Assembly (NCBI GenBank): GCA_021014325.1
Contig: CM037474.1
Location: 23,368,488 to 23,432,487, forward strand
Length of the DNA: 64,000 bases
From: Plazaster borealis
Lineage: Eukaryota > Echinodermata > Asteroidea > Forcipulatida > Labidiasteridae
Direction of reading: 5' to 3'
Below, one piece after another: positions 54,101 to 64,000 of this stretch. Within the stretch, counting starts at the first letter, position 1, and every line of letters starts with the position of its first letter. The notes beneath the pieces are model-generated. The model ran no database searches. It was not told where the DNA came from and worked only from the letters and a program-made list of their open reading frames with translations. A program made the translations under genes and the position numbers.

Positions 54101-57100
54101 CAACCATAAAAGAAGAAGCCAAAATGGTTGGGACACTTGACAAGAAACATACCCTCCCTGTCCCCCTGCTGCTCCCAAACAATGATACCTCATGCTGGAG
54201 CGAAGACCGCGCAATGAGAGCCAAAATTCACCAGGAGCCGGGGGATGGTGGTGGGCAGCAATTGGTTGAGATTGTAGCCCCATCATTAAAGAAGTCACGG
54301 TTCATACATCATCATGTCAGAGCTAGAACGTTGTATCTCCTAAAATAGCACTTACATTACGCGCCAGTTTGAAATTGTCAAATAGTTGTATCTCGCTTAA
54401 AATAGTCTGGATGTACACAAAAAGCAAGTACACGCCGAGAACCGACTATTTTGCACGGAGCATTTTGATGTGAGATACATCGGTTTTTTTTAAATTTACG
54501 TTTTTGCACTGATGCGGCGACATCACTGTATCTTGTTTTCCACCATCTTACATCATATCACAGTTCAAAAGAAAAGTGCCTGAATATTGTATTTTCCTCC
54601 AACGTTAATTTTCTTTTTCTTTAACCTGTGACGTATCACATGTTTTTTTGTATTTCTTTTACAAAAGAGCCACAGAGCCACAGACTTCCTGCGTACACAG
54701 CTCAATTGAAAAAAACATTAAATCTTACATTTTATTGAGATTGCACTGTCTGATTTCTAACACATCTCAAAACTTGTTCAGCTGTTATTTGTATAACTCT
54801 GGAAATTACATGGAAATCATGACACAAAATGTAAAATTTCCCACTTGGCTAGTATCTTGCCTGCCAGAAAGGCTCTGGAATTTAAAAGGTCACTCAATTT
54901 GTAAACAAAGGTTACATGGTCTATATACTTCCCACTGTAAACTTCACCTTGAGTGGCCTTCTGACCCAAGTTGTATTGCGGCACCTTTCATTTAAAAAAA
55001 TGTTTATCTTACAGTTACTTACCCATCCCAGCTGATGGTCAGACTTATTGCATGCATCATAGAAGGCTTGACCTACGACCCCTAGGCTGGACTCAACAGA
55101 TGGTGTAGGTCTGATGTCAAAGATGTAGTTGGGGTGGGTGATACTGCTCACCCAAAAACGCAACGGAAACCTGAACAAAAGAGAGGAACAAGAAGCATAA
55201 AAAACGGAATGACTTCTTTACATACTGCCAGTCACTCAACATATGACCACCTTGAACAATATATCGTTGTTTCTCTCGATTTTGCAAAAACGTATCTCCC
55301 ACGAAAATGCTCCATGCAAAAACATTGTATCTAGACGCATACTTGTTTTGCGTGTACATTTGGGCTATCTTAAGCGAGATACAACGTTTTGACACTTTCG
55401 AAAAAACCCGCGTAATGTAAGTGTTGTTTTTGCACTGACATGACAATATCCTCTTTTTACAATACATACATATCCCCGGTGAGTTCAGAGGTTCAATCTC
55501 AAGAAATCAATAAGTTATTTCTTCACCCATCAGTTTTGCAAGTATATCAGGAAATCAGAGAAGATACAATCTTGTTGTATTTTGAAATAGGGTCATTACA
55601 GAAAGGCCTTGGGGCATGGCGGTTGTTCATGGCGGTTGCTGAATCATTCTGCATTAAGAAGTAACTATAAATAGCAGTAAACGTGCGGGTACAACCATGT
55701 GTAAAATCTCTTTTGGGAGGAGTGTTGGCTCTGAAAAGAGCCGGTTTCGAACTCTGCTCGTCTTCAGGAGCAGAGTATACTGTTCAAAACGTCGAGACCA
55801 GCTCTTTTCAGAGCCAACATTCCTCCCAAAAGAGATTTTACACATGGATGTACCCGCAAGTTTACTACTATTTATAGTAACGTCTTACTTTCAACACCAT
55901 GCAAAGCTTCAAACACCACTTACATTCTGCATTAATTTCCTCTGCTTACAAAATGAGACCAGGGCCCAATATCATAGAGCTGCTTAATCACAAAAAGCAG
56001 CTAAGCACAACAAAATTATGCTTACCAATGGTTACCAGCCAAAATGCCATTTCTCATGTACAATCTGTGACTAGCATCCTGCTAATTTTTGCTTAGCAGA
56101 AACTTTTTAAGCAATATTTTCTGCCTAAGTAGCTCTATGAAATTGAGCCCAGACACCTATTCTAAATTAAAGCACGCAGCCAACATTGGTAATTTTCAAA
56201 GACCATGTTTCCGCTCTTTGTGTGACCCAACATAAACATGAAATAACAATCACTGTTTTCAAACAAGGCATTTCGGTCTTGCAAGATCAAAACTAATTAG
56301 TTTACTCATTTCTCAAAAACCATAGCATTTCAGGCAAAAATATTTGAAGTGAAGTTTTCAACCATAGCAATCTTTACACCATGTAAGTCATGTTTAAATC
56401 TGTGAACTTTTTATTTTCAATATTACCAATGATATGCTCGTGCTTCAACAGAAAAAAACGACCCCAAAAACAGTACCCAGTACAACTTTCTTTTATGTTT
56501 TAATTCTTTAAAGATCCAATGTTATGCACATGCTTTAACAGAAAAACAAAACAAAAACCAGTTGCCAGTCAAACTTTCTTGTATGCAACGTGGCAGATAG
56601 CAGTGCCATTCAGCGATGACGGCAACTAAAATGGCCCAAAACCATTCCCCTTTTTTGATTCATAATCAGAACTTAATATTCTAAATACATACGTGTTACT
56701 CTTCCAGATGTGCACAATGTCTGGATCTTCCATTTCATGACGACTGGCTTGACTGTCAAAGAAATCAAAGAGATACTTGATGGCCAGGGGGGTGCTCTCC
56801 ACTGTCAGAATAGCTTGGAACATTTTATCCACATATTCCTGGATGATACCCTGGGAAAGGTCAAAGGTCAAAGGTGAAATACATTAAGAAAAGCATTTGA
56901 ATAGATGGATGTCGTGACAGTGGGCTCGATTTCACAAAACACTAAGATTCATCTTACGATTCAAAGTCCCATTCAAACAACACCTTGTCTCCCATAATTA
57001 AAAAACTTATACCAAATCACTGCTGCATTTACTTTGTATGCCAGGGCACATACCATTCCCATTCGCATAACAATGTGTAAAATATTTCACAGCGGGTGTG

Positions 57101-60100
57101 TGTGTGTGGGTAGGTATCCACATTCAAACCGTGGACCTATAACAAAAGGGATAATAGGTCCACGGTTGCTATCACAAAGGAAATCATTGTGGTCCACGGT
57201 TGCTAACACAAAGAGTTGAACAAAGGAGGGTCCACGATTGCCGGTGTTTACACACGTGTGTGTGTGCGTGCGCGGGCCCGCCGTGTTGTGTGTACAGAGC
57301 TTGCGTCCTATTTTGTATACTTAGTTTTCATTATGTTGCAACAGCTAATTCTATTTTCTTACTTTCCATCCTATGTGGTGCTTTTTGTTTTGTCAAAGGC
57401 ATCATAGTCTGCAAGCTTTTGCTTTTATGGGTCATGCCTCCATACAGAAATATATCACCTCTGTATCAGGTTGTATATTTTGATTTATGTACGACAATAA
57501 ATCTTGATGAATGATAAAAAAAGAAAAAGATGAGTTTGTATTGACGTCACACTTTGCTAAACAATTAAGATTGGTACACAACTTTAGACCAATCTTAGCT
57601 CTTTGTGAAATTGATGAAACCCGGAAAACTTTGACCTAATGAGAGAAAATCGAGGAGGAGGGGCAATGGGTGAGAAGGGGGCCAGGTGAGGAAGGTTCAG
57701 AAATATATTTATCTAGAAACCCCAGTTTGATTACTTGTGAAATTAACACCCACATTCTGTCACGCATAATCCTTTCAGTCACAAATTTAATCCAATCTAA
57801 ACTTGGATTACCACATTTTATCCATTAAAGATAAAATGCTTTATACACAGGGTGAACTTGTATGTGTTTCTACCCGCACGCTATGTATGCTGCACAGTGC
57901 AGATAAAATTGTACAAGCTTAAAGGGTATTTACTGTTCGGGATGCCGTGCGTAGCGTACGTGCATTAATGTTTGGAAACTTAGGTAATTTTGTTTTCGCT
58001 GGCAAATTGTTTACATTGCTTTGTTTTACAGTCCTCTTTATGCAACAACTGTTGTTTGGGTACACAGCTAGCCAATAGGGTGTGTGGTGTGACAACATTG
58101 AGCCAATGGATGCTATCCTTGCGTTGTTAGGGACGCTACCATGAGCGCGGGTTAGGCTGTCCTGATTTAAGGCCACAATGTCACTGCCTTTCAACGTGAA
58201 CTGGCATTTTCAAAATATTATTTGTCTGCTAGTTTTATTCGAATCTGTGTATAAATCACAATTTAACAAATACAAATGACATTAATATGTGTTGTGTGAC
58301 TTTAATATTCATAATTTCTGGAAGAACATAGTTTTCAGAATCTATTTCAAGCAGTTGTAGTCAAATTTACTAAGACAAAATCAGAAAATGTTGGTTGCAA
58401 AAAAACAAACTCTTATTGTCATTTTCTTTGACATCTTATTGTGGTCTTATTATTAATTCTTTGGACAATACAATATTATGAGCAGAGGCCGTCCAAGGAA
58501 AGGCAAAAGTAATAAACAAAAACTGTCATCAAAAAAGACGTACCCTCCCAGATTTGCCCTCCTTGTCATGGTTTAACACTCTCATTCTCCATTTATTTTA
58601 GCAATAAATTGATCATATGGACACATTATTTGTTAACTCATTTTTTTGCAAATGGCGACCCCTCATAAAACAGGTCACAATAGCACCCTCAAGAGTCCGC
58701 TTTCCCATTCTGAAAACTGTGTGGCCGTGCGATCTTTATTTTTCGTTCTACAACTATTTTTCTGCTAGCGACCAGTCGGCGTGTGAAACAGTTAACAAAC
58801 TAACAATTGTAAATCCCCGAGAACGGGGTTACTGTGTTACCAACCTCATCCACTCGCACACACATACCTTCATTGTGAGCAGACGAGGGAAAGTAATATC
58901 TCTGCTCTTCATGTTTCTTTTGAGAGCTACTTCCTTTTGCCGTTTCTTCTTCTGTTTCTCGGACTCCTCAAATTCATCTTGAGGTCTTTCCTGCAACATC
59001 AAATCAGAATATTGCATCCTGTTAATAAGGAGGAACATCGTTGGTTTTGGTTTTATTCCAATCTTTTTGATTTTTTTAAATCGATAGGTACATTTCTTCT
59101 AGTCTTCTAGCTTTCAGGAAAATATTTCTAAAGGGATGGTACGCTGCTGGTTTGTGGTAAAGTACATGCATTCCATTCTTCCAATTTTCAAGAAAAAATC
59201 CCAGATACATTTGCCAATAGCGATCACAAACAGCGGCAAGATTTTACCCCTACTACTCAAACAAGAGGGTCAATGAAAAGGTATCAGACCAAATTGATAT
59301 TTTCCAATGTTTCCCATGTTAATGTATTGCGTGGACGTCACAGCGAGACTAATTCAATCACAGGACAAGAGCTGGAGTTATGTGCACACTTCTACTTAAG
59401 AAATAAGAACTGTAAAAAAGGACCAACAATAGGGTTCGGTGATGGTCAAATGGTATGAAACAGATTATTGTGGACTGCCATAAGTCTATTTCATACACAG
59501 GTTTTTTTTTTAAAGTCAAGCTGGCAACTTATTCAGTCATAGCAGTGGGGCTCTCTCCGGTCACGCCCCGGCAAAACCTACACAGCCGGCCCTCCACCAA
59601 ATTTACAAGCACAACCTTTCTCAAGCACAACCTTTCTCAAGCACAGCACCCAGCACATGGCTTTTTGAAAAGGCCTCCACACACCAAGTGAATAAAAGAA
59701 AAGAACAATACCTGGGCTGGACTGATCCACATCCTGCCAAGGTGTGTGAATGATGTGAGGGGCAGGCTGAACCAAAAATATTGGAGGGTTAGAAAAAGAA
59801 AGCCTGAGGGGCAAAATTTACTACATTAACATAGAATGTACAATTCCAAAAACAAAACAATGTTTTTCTGTTTCTTAATCATTTTCCTGAACATTTTTTT
59901 CCTGAAAATATGAGTCAAAAAATCAACAAGATTAGCCAATGTCTGGACGTACGGTGATGAGTATACAGAAATGAATGGTCTCTAAAGGGTTAAGTAGCTC
60001 TGTGAAATTGGGCCCTGGATAGAGAAGACTTCTGGTCCTAGAATTCTGCAACTTGGCCGAGTTGTCAAGCGCACTGGACTCAAGCTCTGGTGTTTCTGAT

Positions 60101-62731
60101 CAGCAGAGTTTGGGTTCAAGTCCCGGTCTTGACACTTGTGTCCTCAAGCAAGAAACTTAACCATTATTGCTTCATCCTTCGGATGGGACATCAAGCCGTA
60201 CGTCTCATGTGTTGTGCAGATTGCGCCACAACATTATTGTAAACTTAAACATGTTTCCTTAAAGGCACTGAACACGTTTGGAAATTGTCAAAGACCAGTG
60301 TTCTCACTTGGTGTATCCCAACACTATGCATAAAATAACAAGCCTGTGAAAATTTGGGCTCAATTGGTCATCGAAGTTGCAAGAAAATGATGAAAGAAAA
60401 AACACCCTTGTTGTACACATTTATGGGCTTTCAGATAGGAATAAAAACTTCTTGCAAGAAGTTTTTATTATTTTAGTGAGAAATTACCTCTTTCTCAAAA
60501 ACTACGTTACTTCAGAGGAAGTCGTTTCCTACAATGGTATACTATCAACAGCTCTCCTTTGCTTGTTACCAAGTAAGTTTTTTATGCTAATATTTGTTTT
60601 TGAGTCATTACCAAATGTGTCTGATACCTTTAAGTAAGACACTTAAACAATATTGCTTTGACCTTCAGATGGGACGTAAAGCAGTTGGTCCTGTGTGTTG
60701 TGTAATGCACGTAAAAGAACCCAGCTACGAGAAGGTGTTTGCCCCGGTGTTTCTGGCAGTGGTTGCTGATTGCGCCGTAGCACATTGTAACCCCTTACAA
60801 GGTGTTACATAAAATAGGTCTCATAATTCAAAAACTTCAAAAACCTGTTTTGAAATATATAATGATAAGCGCTTTGAGACGTCCGTAGATAAAGCGCTAT
60901 ATCAAAACTAGTTTATTATTACTAACTGGTGTACCTCAGAGCAAGGTGCTTACCAAATGCCAGAGAACCGTCCCATCTTCCTGTTCAGTATCTCGAGGAA
61001 AACAGTTTGCATCATTTGGTCCATAACCTTAAGAAAAATTTGAAAGGAATTACTTGTTAAAAAAAAGTATTGGAGTTTGTGTATCACATTCACTTTTTAA
61101 AACTATAATGTATACTTTTAAATAGATGAAGCTGGAAGGTCCTAAGTGACTAGCACTTTAACCTGTGAAGACACCTAGGCCCAAATCCATGGCTCTGCTT
61201 ACTGCAGAATTCTGCACTTATGGTCCATAGAATCCCGGGGTAAGCAGAGCCATGACATTTGGCCCATGTATAGAGAAGATGATGAAGAAATGACATTTTA
61301 GATGTGGGAGGAAAACCCCAAACAGGGAAAAGCCGCACGATAAGGTATGAAAGGATGAAAACCCAATCCAAGGTTACAGTACAGGATTCGAATCGAGGTG
61401 AAAGGCAAGGAAGAAATCACCAAGCCAACCTGAGTGACCATTATGAGGGCCTTTATTCATTATTCTTCTTCTTCTTCTTCTTCTTCTTCTTATTATTATT
61501 ATTTATTCGGTCACAAATTTCAACACACATAAAAGAATAAGAGAAAATAACATATGCAACCACACCCAAAACACACAAAACCCCCCAATTGTAAACCAGA
61601 AATTGGTCAAGGAGTATTAATGCAACACAATAATTAATGATAGAGATAGCCTGTCTGATAGATAAAACAAGGTAGGTACCAGTAGTGGTTGCACTTTAAG
61701 ACTATAACTAATTACATAAAAATCTGCATGAGCTTTCGTAGCAACTACATAAAGATTGATCTGATGAAGTAGTTGTTTCTATGAAAGCTCATGCAGTTTT
61801 TTTATGTAATTAGTTAGTCTTTAAGTGCTACCACTACCTTTCCTTGTTTTAACAAAATATTTATAAATCATGGCAAGAAAAAACAAAAACAAATGAAATC
61901 TGAACACAAACCACACCATATCATAAAAGATGGCCCTGTGGGCTTGATTTCACAAAGTACTAACATTCATCTTAAGATGAGTTGTCAGTATTGCCAAAGT
62001 GATTTTCATTGTGACATCATTGTGATTTTCATTGTGACATCACACTTTGCTTAGCAACTAAGACGGACAGAGCAATCCTACACTGCTAAAAATGGTATTC
62101 TTGAAATAAGAAAACAGATCTTATTTCAAGAAAACAATTATTGTGTCACTCCCTAGAACATTTTTACAATAAGATTTTTTGGAGAGACACAAGAAATTTT
62201 TTCTTGAAATAAGATTGTTTCTCATTTCAAGAATACAATTTTTAGCAGGTAGATGTTACTTTCCAAATGCCACGGGTCGATTGCTACTCGTGAAAAAGGA
62301 TCAGCAGTGTAGCTCTTTGTGAAATCCGCCCATTCATGAAAGTGAACCTAATCACTGTGACTCGAAAGCCTACCAATCCAATCTCAAAATGGGAAATGAA
62401 TCCTAAACAAATACATACATAACAATAAAAGACAAACTTTGAAAATCAATGTTTTATAATAAAATCAACATATTTGAACACCACTGTAAATGACAAGAAC
62501 ATAAGCATATTTGAGTCAAACAATTTCAGGAGGATTATGAAATTGAAACCAGCGTTAACATCAACAGTCAGCCTCATATTTGATCTAATTTTGAGCTTTA
62601 TTTTTGAATGTTGACACTTTTTGTATAAAAGGCTCTTGGTTGACAATTTGTGATTTACCTGAAGTAGCTTCATTGATGGAGGTATGGAGTGTCTCCTTGG
62701 GGACAAGGGCCATAAGTGAATTATCCGGAAT
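51048..62731 (-). CDS. gene 2: plexin, C-terminal cytoplasmic region (3' part of gene)
   Basis: Eight exons on the minus strand encode 294 residues and a stop; upstream exons lie beyond the window. Plexins are transmembrane semaphorin receptors whose cytoplasmic half is a split GAP for Rap/R-Ras GTPases with an inserted Rho-GTPase-binding domain. Visible here: the end of the Rho-binding domain (ALVPK), the WHL linker, then the second GAP segment (PRLLTMK; PLAIKYLFDFFDSQA; IVHIWKSN; FPLRFWV; NKLLYNRE; VESYYQGIADM) and the acidic C-terminus. All phases agree and all introns are GT-AG. The class (A, B or other) cannot be settled because the extracellular part is absent; the last 70 residues are divergent. 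The 5' end is partial only because of the window edge. Confidence 0.93.
51535..51997 (-). repeat. MITE family H
   Basis: Reverse relative of 21720-22280: ACCTTGGAGCCCCTCTTTAA at the right end and TAGGAATGAACT plus GTACAAAAATGTACAGAC in the interior. Confidence 0.75.
52086..52160 (-). CDS. plexin exon, second from last
   Basis: Acceptor AATTGACAG, donor GTAAGT; phases 0 to 0, 25 residues (NFTGLFSKLSTLLQLYEFAN and on). A second AG lies 10 bases inside the exon and would break the frame. Matches the 'L.E.Y.Y...' helix of plexins. Confidence 0.9.
52161..52782. other. plexin intron, nothing assigned
   Basis: AT-rich intron sequence without a recognised element. Confidence 0.4.
52783..52967. repeat. 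MITE family D
   Basis: CGCCCAATTTCATAGAGCTA at the left and CAGCTCTATGAAATTGGGAC at the right. Confidence 0.85.
53060..53815. repeat. 21-bp minisatellite, about 36 units
   Basis: Plus-strand unit GTGGTTCTGAATAAAGAACTG, almost invariant, with GCGG variants clustered at 53290-53360. On the transcribed minus strand each unit reads TTCTTTATTCAG|AACCAC, an acceptor-like motif. The 76- and 107-codon frames on the plus strand are artefacts. Confidence 0.97.
53896..54036 (-). CDS. plexin exon
   Basis: Acceptor TTTCTCTCACAG, donor CAG|GTTAGT; 47 codons, phases 0 to 0. SVNKLLYNREVNRYRGQVES corresponds to the plexin 'NKLLYA...' segment. Confidence 0.94.
54349..54483 (+). repeat. arm 1 of intronic inverted repeat pair
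   Basis: CACTTACATTACGCG through TTGTATCTCGCTTAAAATAG and GGAGCATTTT to GAGATAC. Pairs with 55290-55425 on the other side of the next plexin exon. Confidence 0.75.
55023..55170 (-). CDS. plexin exon
   Basis: Acceptor TTTTGTTCAG, donor TGG|GTAAGT; phases 2 to 0. FPLRFWVSSITHPNYIFDI is the hallmark plexin 'LPLRFWVN...NPQFVFDI' segment, followed by VGQAFYDACNKSDHQLG. Confidence 0.96.
55290..55425 (-). repeat. arm 2 of intronic inverted repeat pair
   Basis: Complement of arm 1: TTAAGCGAGATACAACG, CGCGTAATGTAAGTG and AAAATGCTCC. Similarity judged by eye at roughly three quarters of positions. Confidence 0.75.
55685..55862. repeat. foldback palindrome
   Basis: Left arm TACAACCATGTGTAAAATCT...GGCTCTGAAAAGAGC; the right arm is its complement from GCTCTTTTCAGAGCC to ACACATGGATGTA. 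Arms are over 50 bases. The centre holds AGCAGAGTATACTG and AAAACGTCGAGAC. Confidence 0.92.
55971..56150. repeat. MITE family D
   Basis: AGGGCCCAATATCATAGAGC at the left and TAGCTCTATGAAATTGAGCC at the right. Confidence 0.85.
56151..56692. other. plexin intron, weak MITE remnant
   Basis: 56160-56460 has family A/C-like words (CCAACATAAACATGAAATAA) but no clear termini. Then two similar 'GTAC/GCCAGTACAACTTTCTT' segments near 56475 and 56565. Confidence 0.4.
56693..56850 (-). CDS. plexin exon
   Basis: Acceptor CTTTCCCAG, donor AC|GTATGT; phases 0 to 2. GIIQEYVDKMFQAILT then PLAIKYLFDFFDSQA and DPDIVHIWKSN: the core of the second GAP segment. Confidence 0.97.
56920..57615. repeat. MITE family E carrying an insert
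   Basis: Starts GGGCTCGATTTCACAAAACA and ends CTCTTTGTGAAATTGATGAA. The middle (about 57020-57520) is foreign to the family and holds three GGTCCACGGTTGCT-type repeats, a GTGTGTGTG run and a hairpin ACCGTGGACCTAT/ATAGGTCCACGGT. Confidence 0.65.
57616..58867. other. plexin intron, nothing assigned
   Basis: No exon with plexin-like content or consistent phase; AT-rich. Confidence 0.45.
58868..58990 (-). CDS. plexin exon
   Basis: Acceptor GATGTTGCAG, donor AAG|GTATGT; 41 codons. A strongly basic Lys/Arg/Glu-rich run (KQKKKRQKEVALKRN) leads into ITFPRLLTMK, the plexin 'LTRLLSMK' position. Confidence 0.93.
58991..59529. other. plexin intron, nothing assigned
   Basis: No recognised feature. Confidence 0.4.
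59530..59820 (-). repeat. interspersed repeat family K
   Basis: Second copy of the repeat at 44020-44240, with a small CAAGCACAACCTTTCT tandem duplication at 59606-59640. Confidence 0.65.
60050..60235 (+). repeat. SINE S1
   Basis: ACTTGGCCGAGTTGTCAAGC head, GGGTTCAAGTCCCGG, then the body with CATCCTTCGGATGGGACAT. A family D scrap lies just before (59990-60017). Confidence 0.8.
60259..60633 (+). repeat. TTAA-type MITE, family A
   Basis: TTAA at both ends with inverted termini; sits between two SINE S1 pieces. Confidence 0.88.
60634..60905 (+). repeat. SINE S1 body fragment
   Basis: Starts GTAAGACACTTAAACAATAT, continues with GTGTTGTGTAATGCACGTAA and ends near AAAGCGCTATATCAAAACTA. Not a simple continuation of 60050-60235, because part of the body is present in both. 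Confidence 0.75.
60954..61027 (-). CDS. plexin exon
   Basis: Acceptor TTTTTCTTAAG, donor TTG|GTAAGC; phases 1 to 0. YGPNDANCFPRDTEQEDGTV then LWHL, matching the loop and 'WHLV' linker between Rho-binding domain and second GAP segment. Confidence 0.9.
61180..61268. repeat. short D-like TIR element, uninterrupted
   Basis: CCAAATCCATGGCTCTGCTT at the left and AAGCAGAGCCATGACATTTG at the right. Compare 1205-1602, where the same element is split. Confidence 0.8.
61290..61440 (-). repeat. SINE S3 fragment, reverse
   Basis: TTTTAGATGTGGGAGGAAAA, CCCAATCCA and GGATTCGAATCGAGG match the complement of S3. Confidence 0.7.
61463..61505. repeat. (TTC)n/(TTA)n microsatellite
   Basis: Eight or so TTC units followed by TTA units. 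Confidence 0.95.
61690..61846. repeat. foldback palindrome
   Basis: GCACTTTAAGACTATAACTA...ATGAGCTTTC at the left and its near-complement GAAAGCTCATGCAG...TTAAGTGC at the right, with an inner GTAGTTG/CAACTAC stem. Confidence 0.92.
61939..62333. repeat. MITE family E split by a palindromic element
   Basis: Outer ends GGGCTTGATTTCACAAAGTA and GCTCTTTGTGAAATCCGCCC. The insert at 62083-62248 has ends CTGCTAAAAATGGTATTCTT and the near-complement, with nested CTTGAAATAAG stems. Confidence 0.85.
62659..62731 (-). CDS. plexin exon (first within window)
   Basis: Acceptor CTCTTGTAG, donor CAG|GTAAAT; phases 0 to 1. IPDNSLMALVPKETLHTSIN matches the end of the plexin Rho-GTPase-binding domain ('VPD...VALVP'). 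Confidence 0.9.
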
Positions 62732-62804
62732 CTACAAGAGAAGAACACAATACGTAAGTAGGATTTTGAAACCTTGCATGGCGGAGACACCATGTCAAAC
62801 TAAA

Positions 62805-63060
62805 CTCTCTCTATGAGCTGTGGTGGTTCTGAAAAGAACCGTTGGTTTAACAACTCAACGTTTCGATCAGTGTGCTCTGATCATCTTCAGTAGAATGCTA
62901 AGCCCACCTGGCAGTTAAACCTCTTCTTTAGTACTTAAGCAGCATACAGCAACAGAGTCCAGCATTCTCCCGCTGAAGACGATCAGAGCACACTGATCCA
63001 AACGTCGAGTTGTTCAACCAAAGGTTCTTCTCAGAACCACGACAGCTCATAGAGAGAGTT
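62805..63060. repeat. foldback palindrome, about 100-bp arms
   Basis: CTCTCTATGAGCTGTGGTGG at the left and its near-complement at the right. Each arm contains CAGTGTGCTCTGATC and CAACTCAACGTTT-type words; the centre is about 60 unpaired bases. Confidence 0.92.
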
Positions 63061-64000
63061 TAATTACACATTACAAAAAGTTTGTATGTCGCAAGTCTCA
63101 CCTTCAGTCATGTTAGACTTTTTGTATTATTGACAATGTGCATGTAAAGTTTGGAGCCTGTCTATTTTGTGCGCGCATCCATCACGTGAAACTCCACATT
63201 GGAATCCAGACCGTGATTTGCTTTCAAAATAAATTTTGATTAAGGTGTAAAGGCGGGTGTATTAGTTTAACCAAACAACAAACTGTCTTAAGGATCAAGA
63301 ACAAGGAACTTGTATGATATTTTGTATATTCGGATCGTTTGTAACTTCAAAGGCGCTCTATTATAGCAGTATCGACTTTCAGCATACCATGCAAGGTAAC
63401 CGTCCATTGGAAAAGCGTTAGAGGTCATGATACCTTGAATTACTGTATCAGCTTTATAAAGGTGGGTGTTTTTTCAATAAACATTGATACAAAAGTATTA
63501 CATATAGTAAGATTGAGGTTTTCTTCTAATGTTTCTGACATGATATTTTTTATACACTGTCACAGAAACAAGCAGTCAAAAACAAACCGTTGACCTATGT
63601 ATGCTTTATACAGTATCTCTGTGGAGCATGTGCACGTGTAATGTACGCGCTTCGTGCGAATTGAGACCAGACTATTTGTAATGATGGTGTCACCGCAAAC
63701 TTCACTTGAACATAATACATAAGCTTGTGGGCTTACATCTATATTTGGGGATTCAAAGAAAATAAATAAATTGTGATTTAAATACCACTAACATTTTGAC
63801 CAGTATCTTGCTGGTCATAATAACAGTTTGAGCTGTGCCAAAAGTCACCATATTGTTTTGTTTATTTATTGGGGGGTCATCTGAAAATAATAAACAAGTG
63901 TGTCGTAAGTTTGCATATATAATTGGGGAGTCACATCACACAAAGAAAATTAATTGTGATTTAAATCCCACTAAAACTATAAAAGGGATAAAAGAATGTA
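63061..64000. other. plexin intron (presumed), nothing assigned
   Basis: I looked for the preceding plexin exon (end of the 'RLNTLxHYQ' region) on the minus strand and did not find it; it is probably beyond the edge. Confidence 0.5.

Overview
This is a window of animal nuclear DNA: AT-rich, intron-rich and packed with repeats. All 25 introns I can define at both ends are GT-AG, and none of the operon or ribosome-binding features of bacteria is present. A plexin, a CR1/Jockey-type LINE, a Ty3/Gypsy-type LTR element and very many short TTAA-flanked inverted-repeat elements point to a marine invertebrate deuterostome. I favour an echinoderm, probably a sea star, but this rests on the look of the repeats and was not checked by any search.

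There are two host genes, pointing tail to tail. Gene 1 (plus strand, 2751-38933) is not in the raw open reading frames as one unit. I assembled it from 18 exons whose splice phases all agree. It encodes a 1094-residue secreted protein: signal peptide, a cadherin/VCBS-like beta domain, further degenerate beta-sandwich repeats interrupted by a Trp/Pro-rich stretch, an 8-cysteine WAP domain, a thrombospondin type 1 module and a C-terminal cystine-knot-like end. I do not recognise this architecture as a named gene, and it is the most interesting object here. Gene 2 (minus strand, 51048-62731 and beyond the right edge) is the 3' end of a plexin: end of the Rho-binding domain, the second half of the GAP domain and the stop codon, in 8 exons.

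The rest is repeats. Introns of gene 1 hold a decayed LINE (about 26.1-29.4 kb) and an LTR retrotransposon with matching LTRs and a 5-bp target duplication (32722-37543). There are at least six families of short TIR elements, three tRNA-derived SINE families, several foldback palindromes and several minisatellites. Two minisatellites carry splice-site-like motifs in the transcribed strand: a 39-bp array that amplifies the 5' splice site of exon 13 of gene 1, and a 21-bp array with acceptor-like motifs in a plexin intron. The 12.1 kb between the two stop codons contains only repeats and unassigned sequence.
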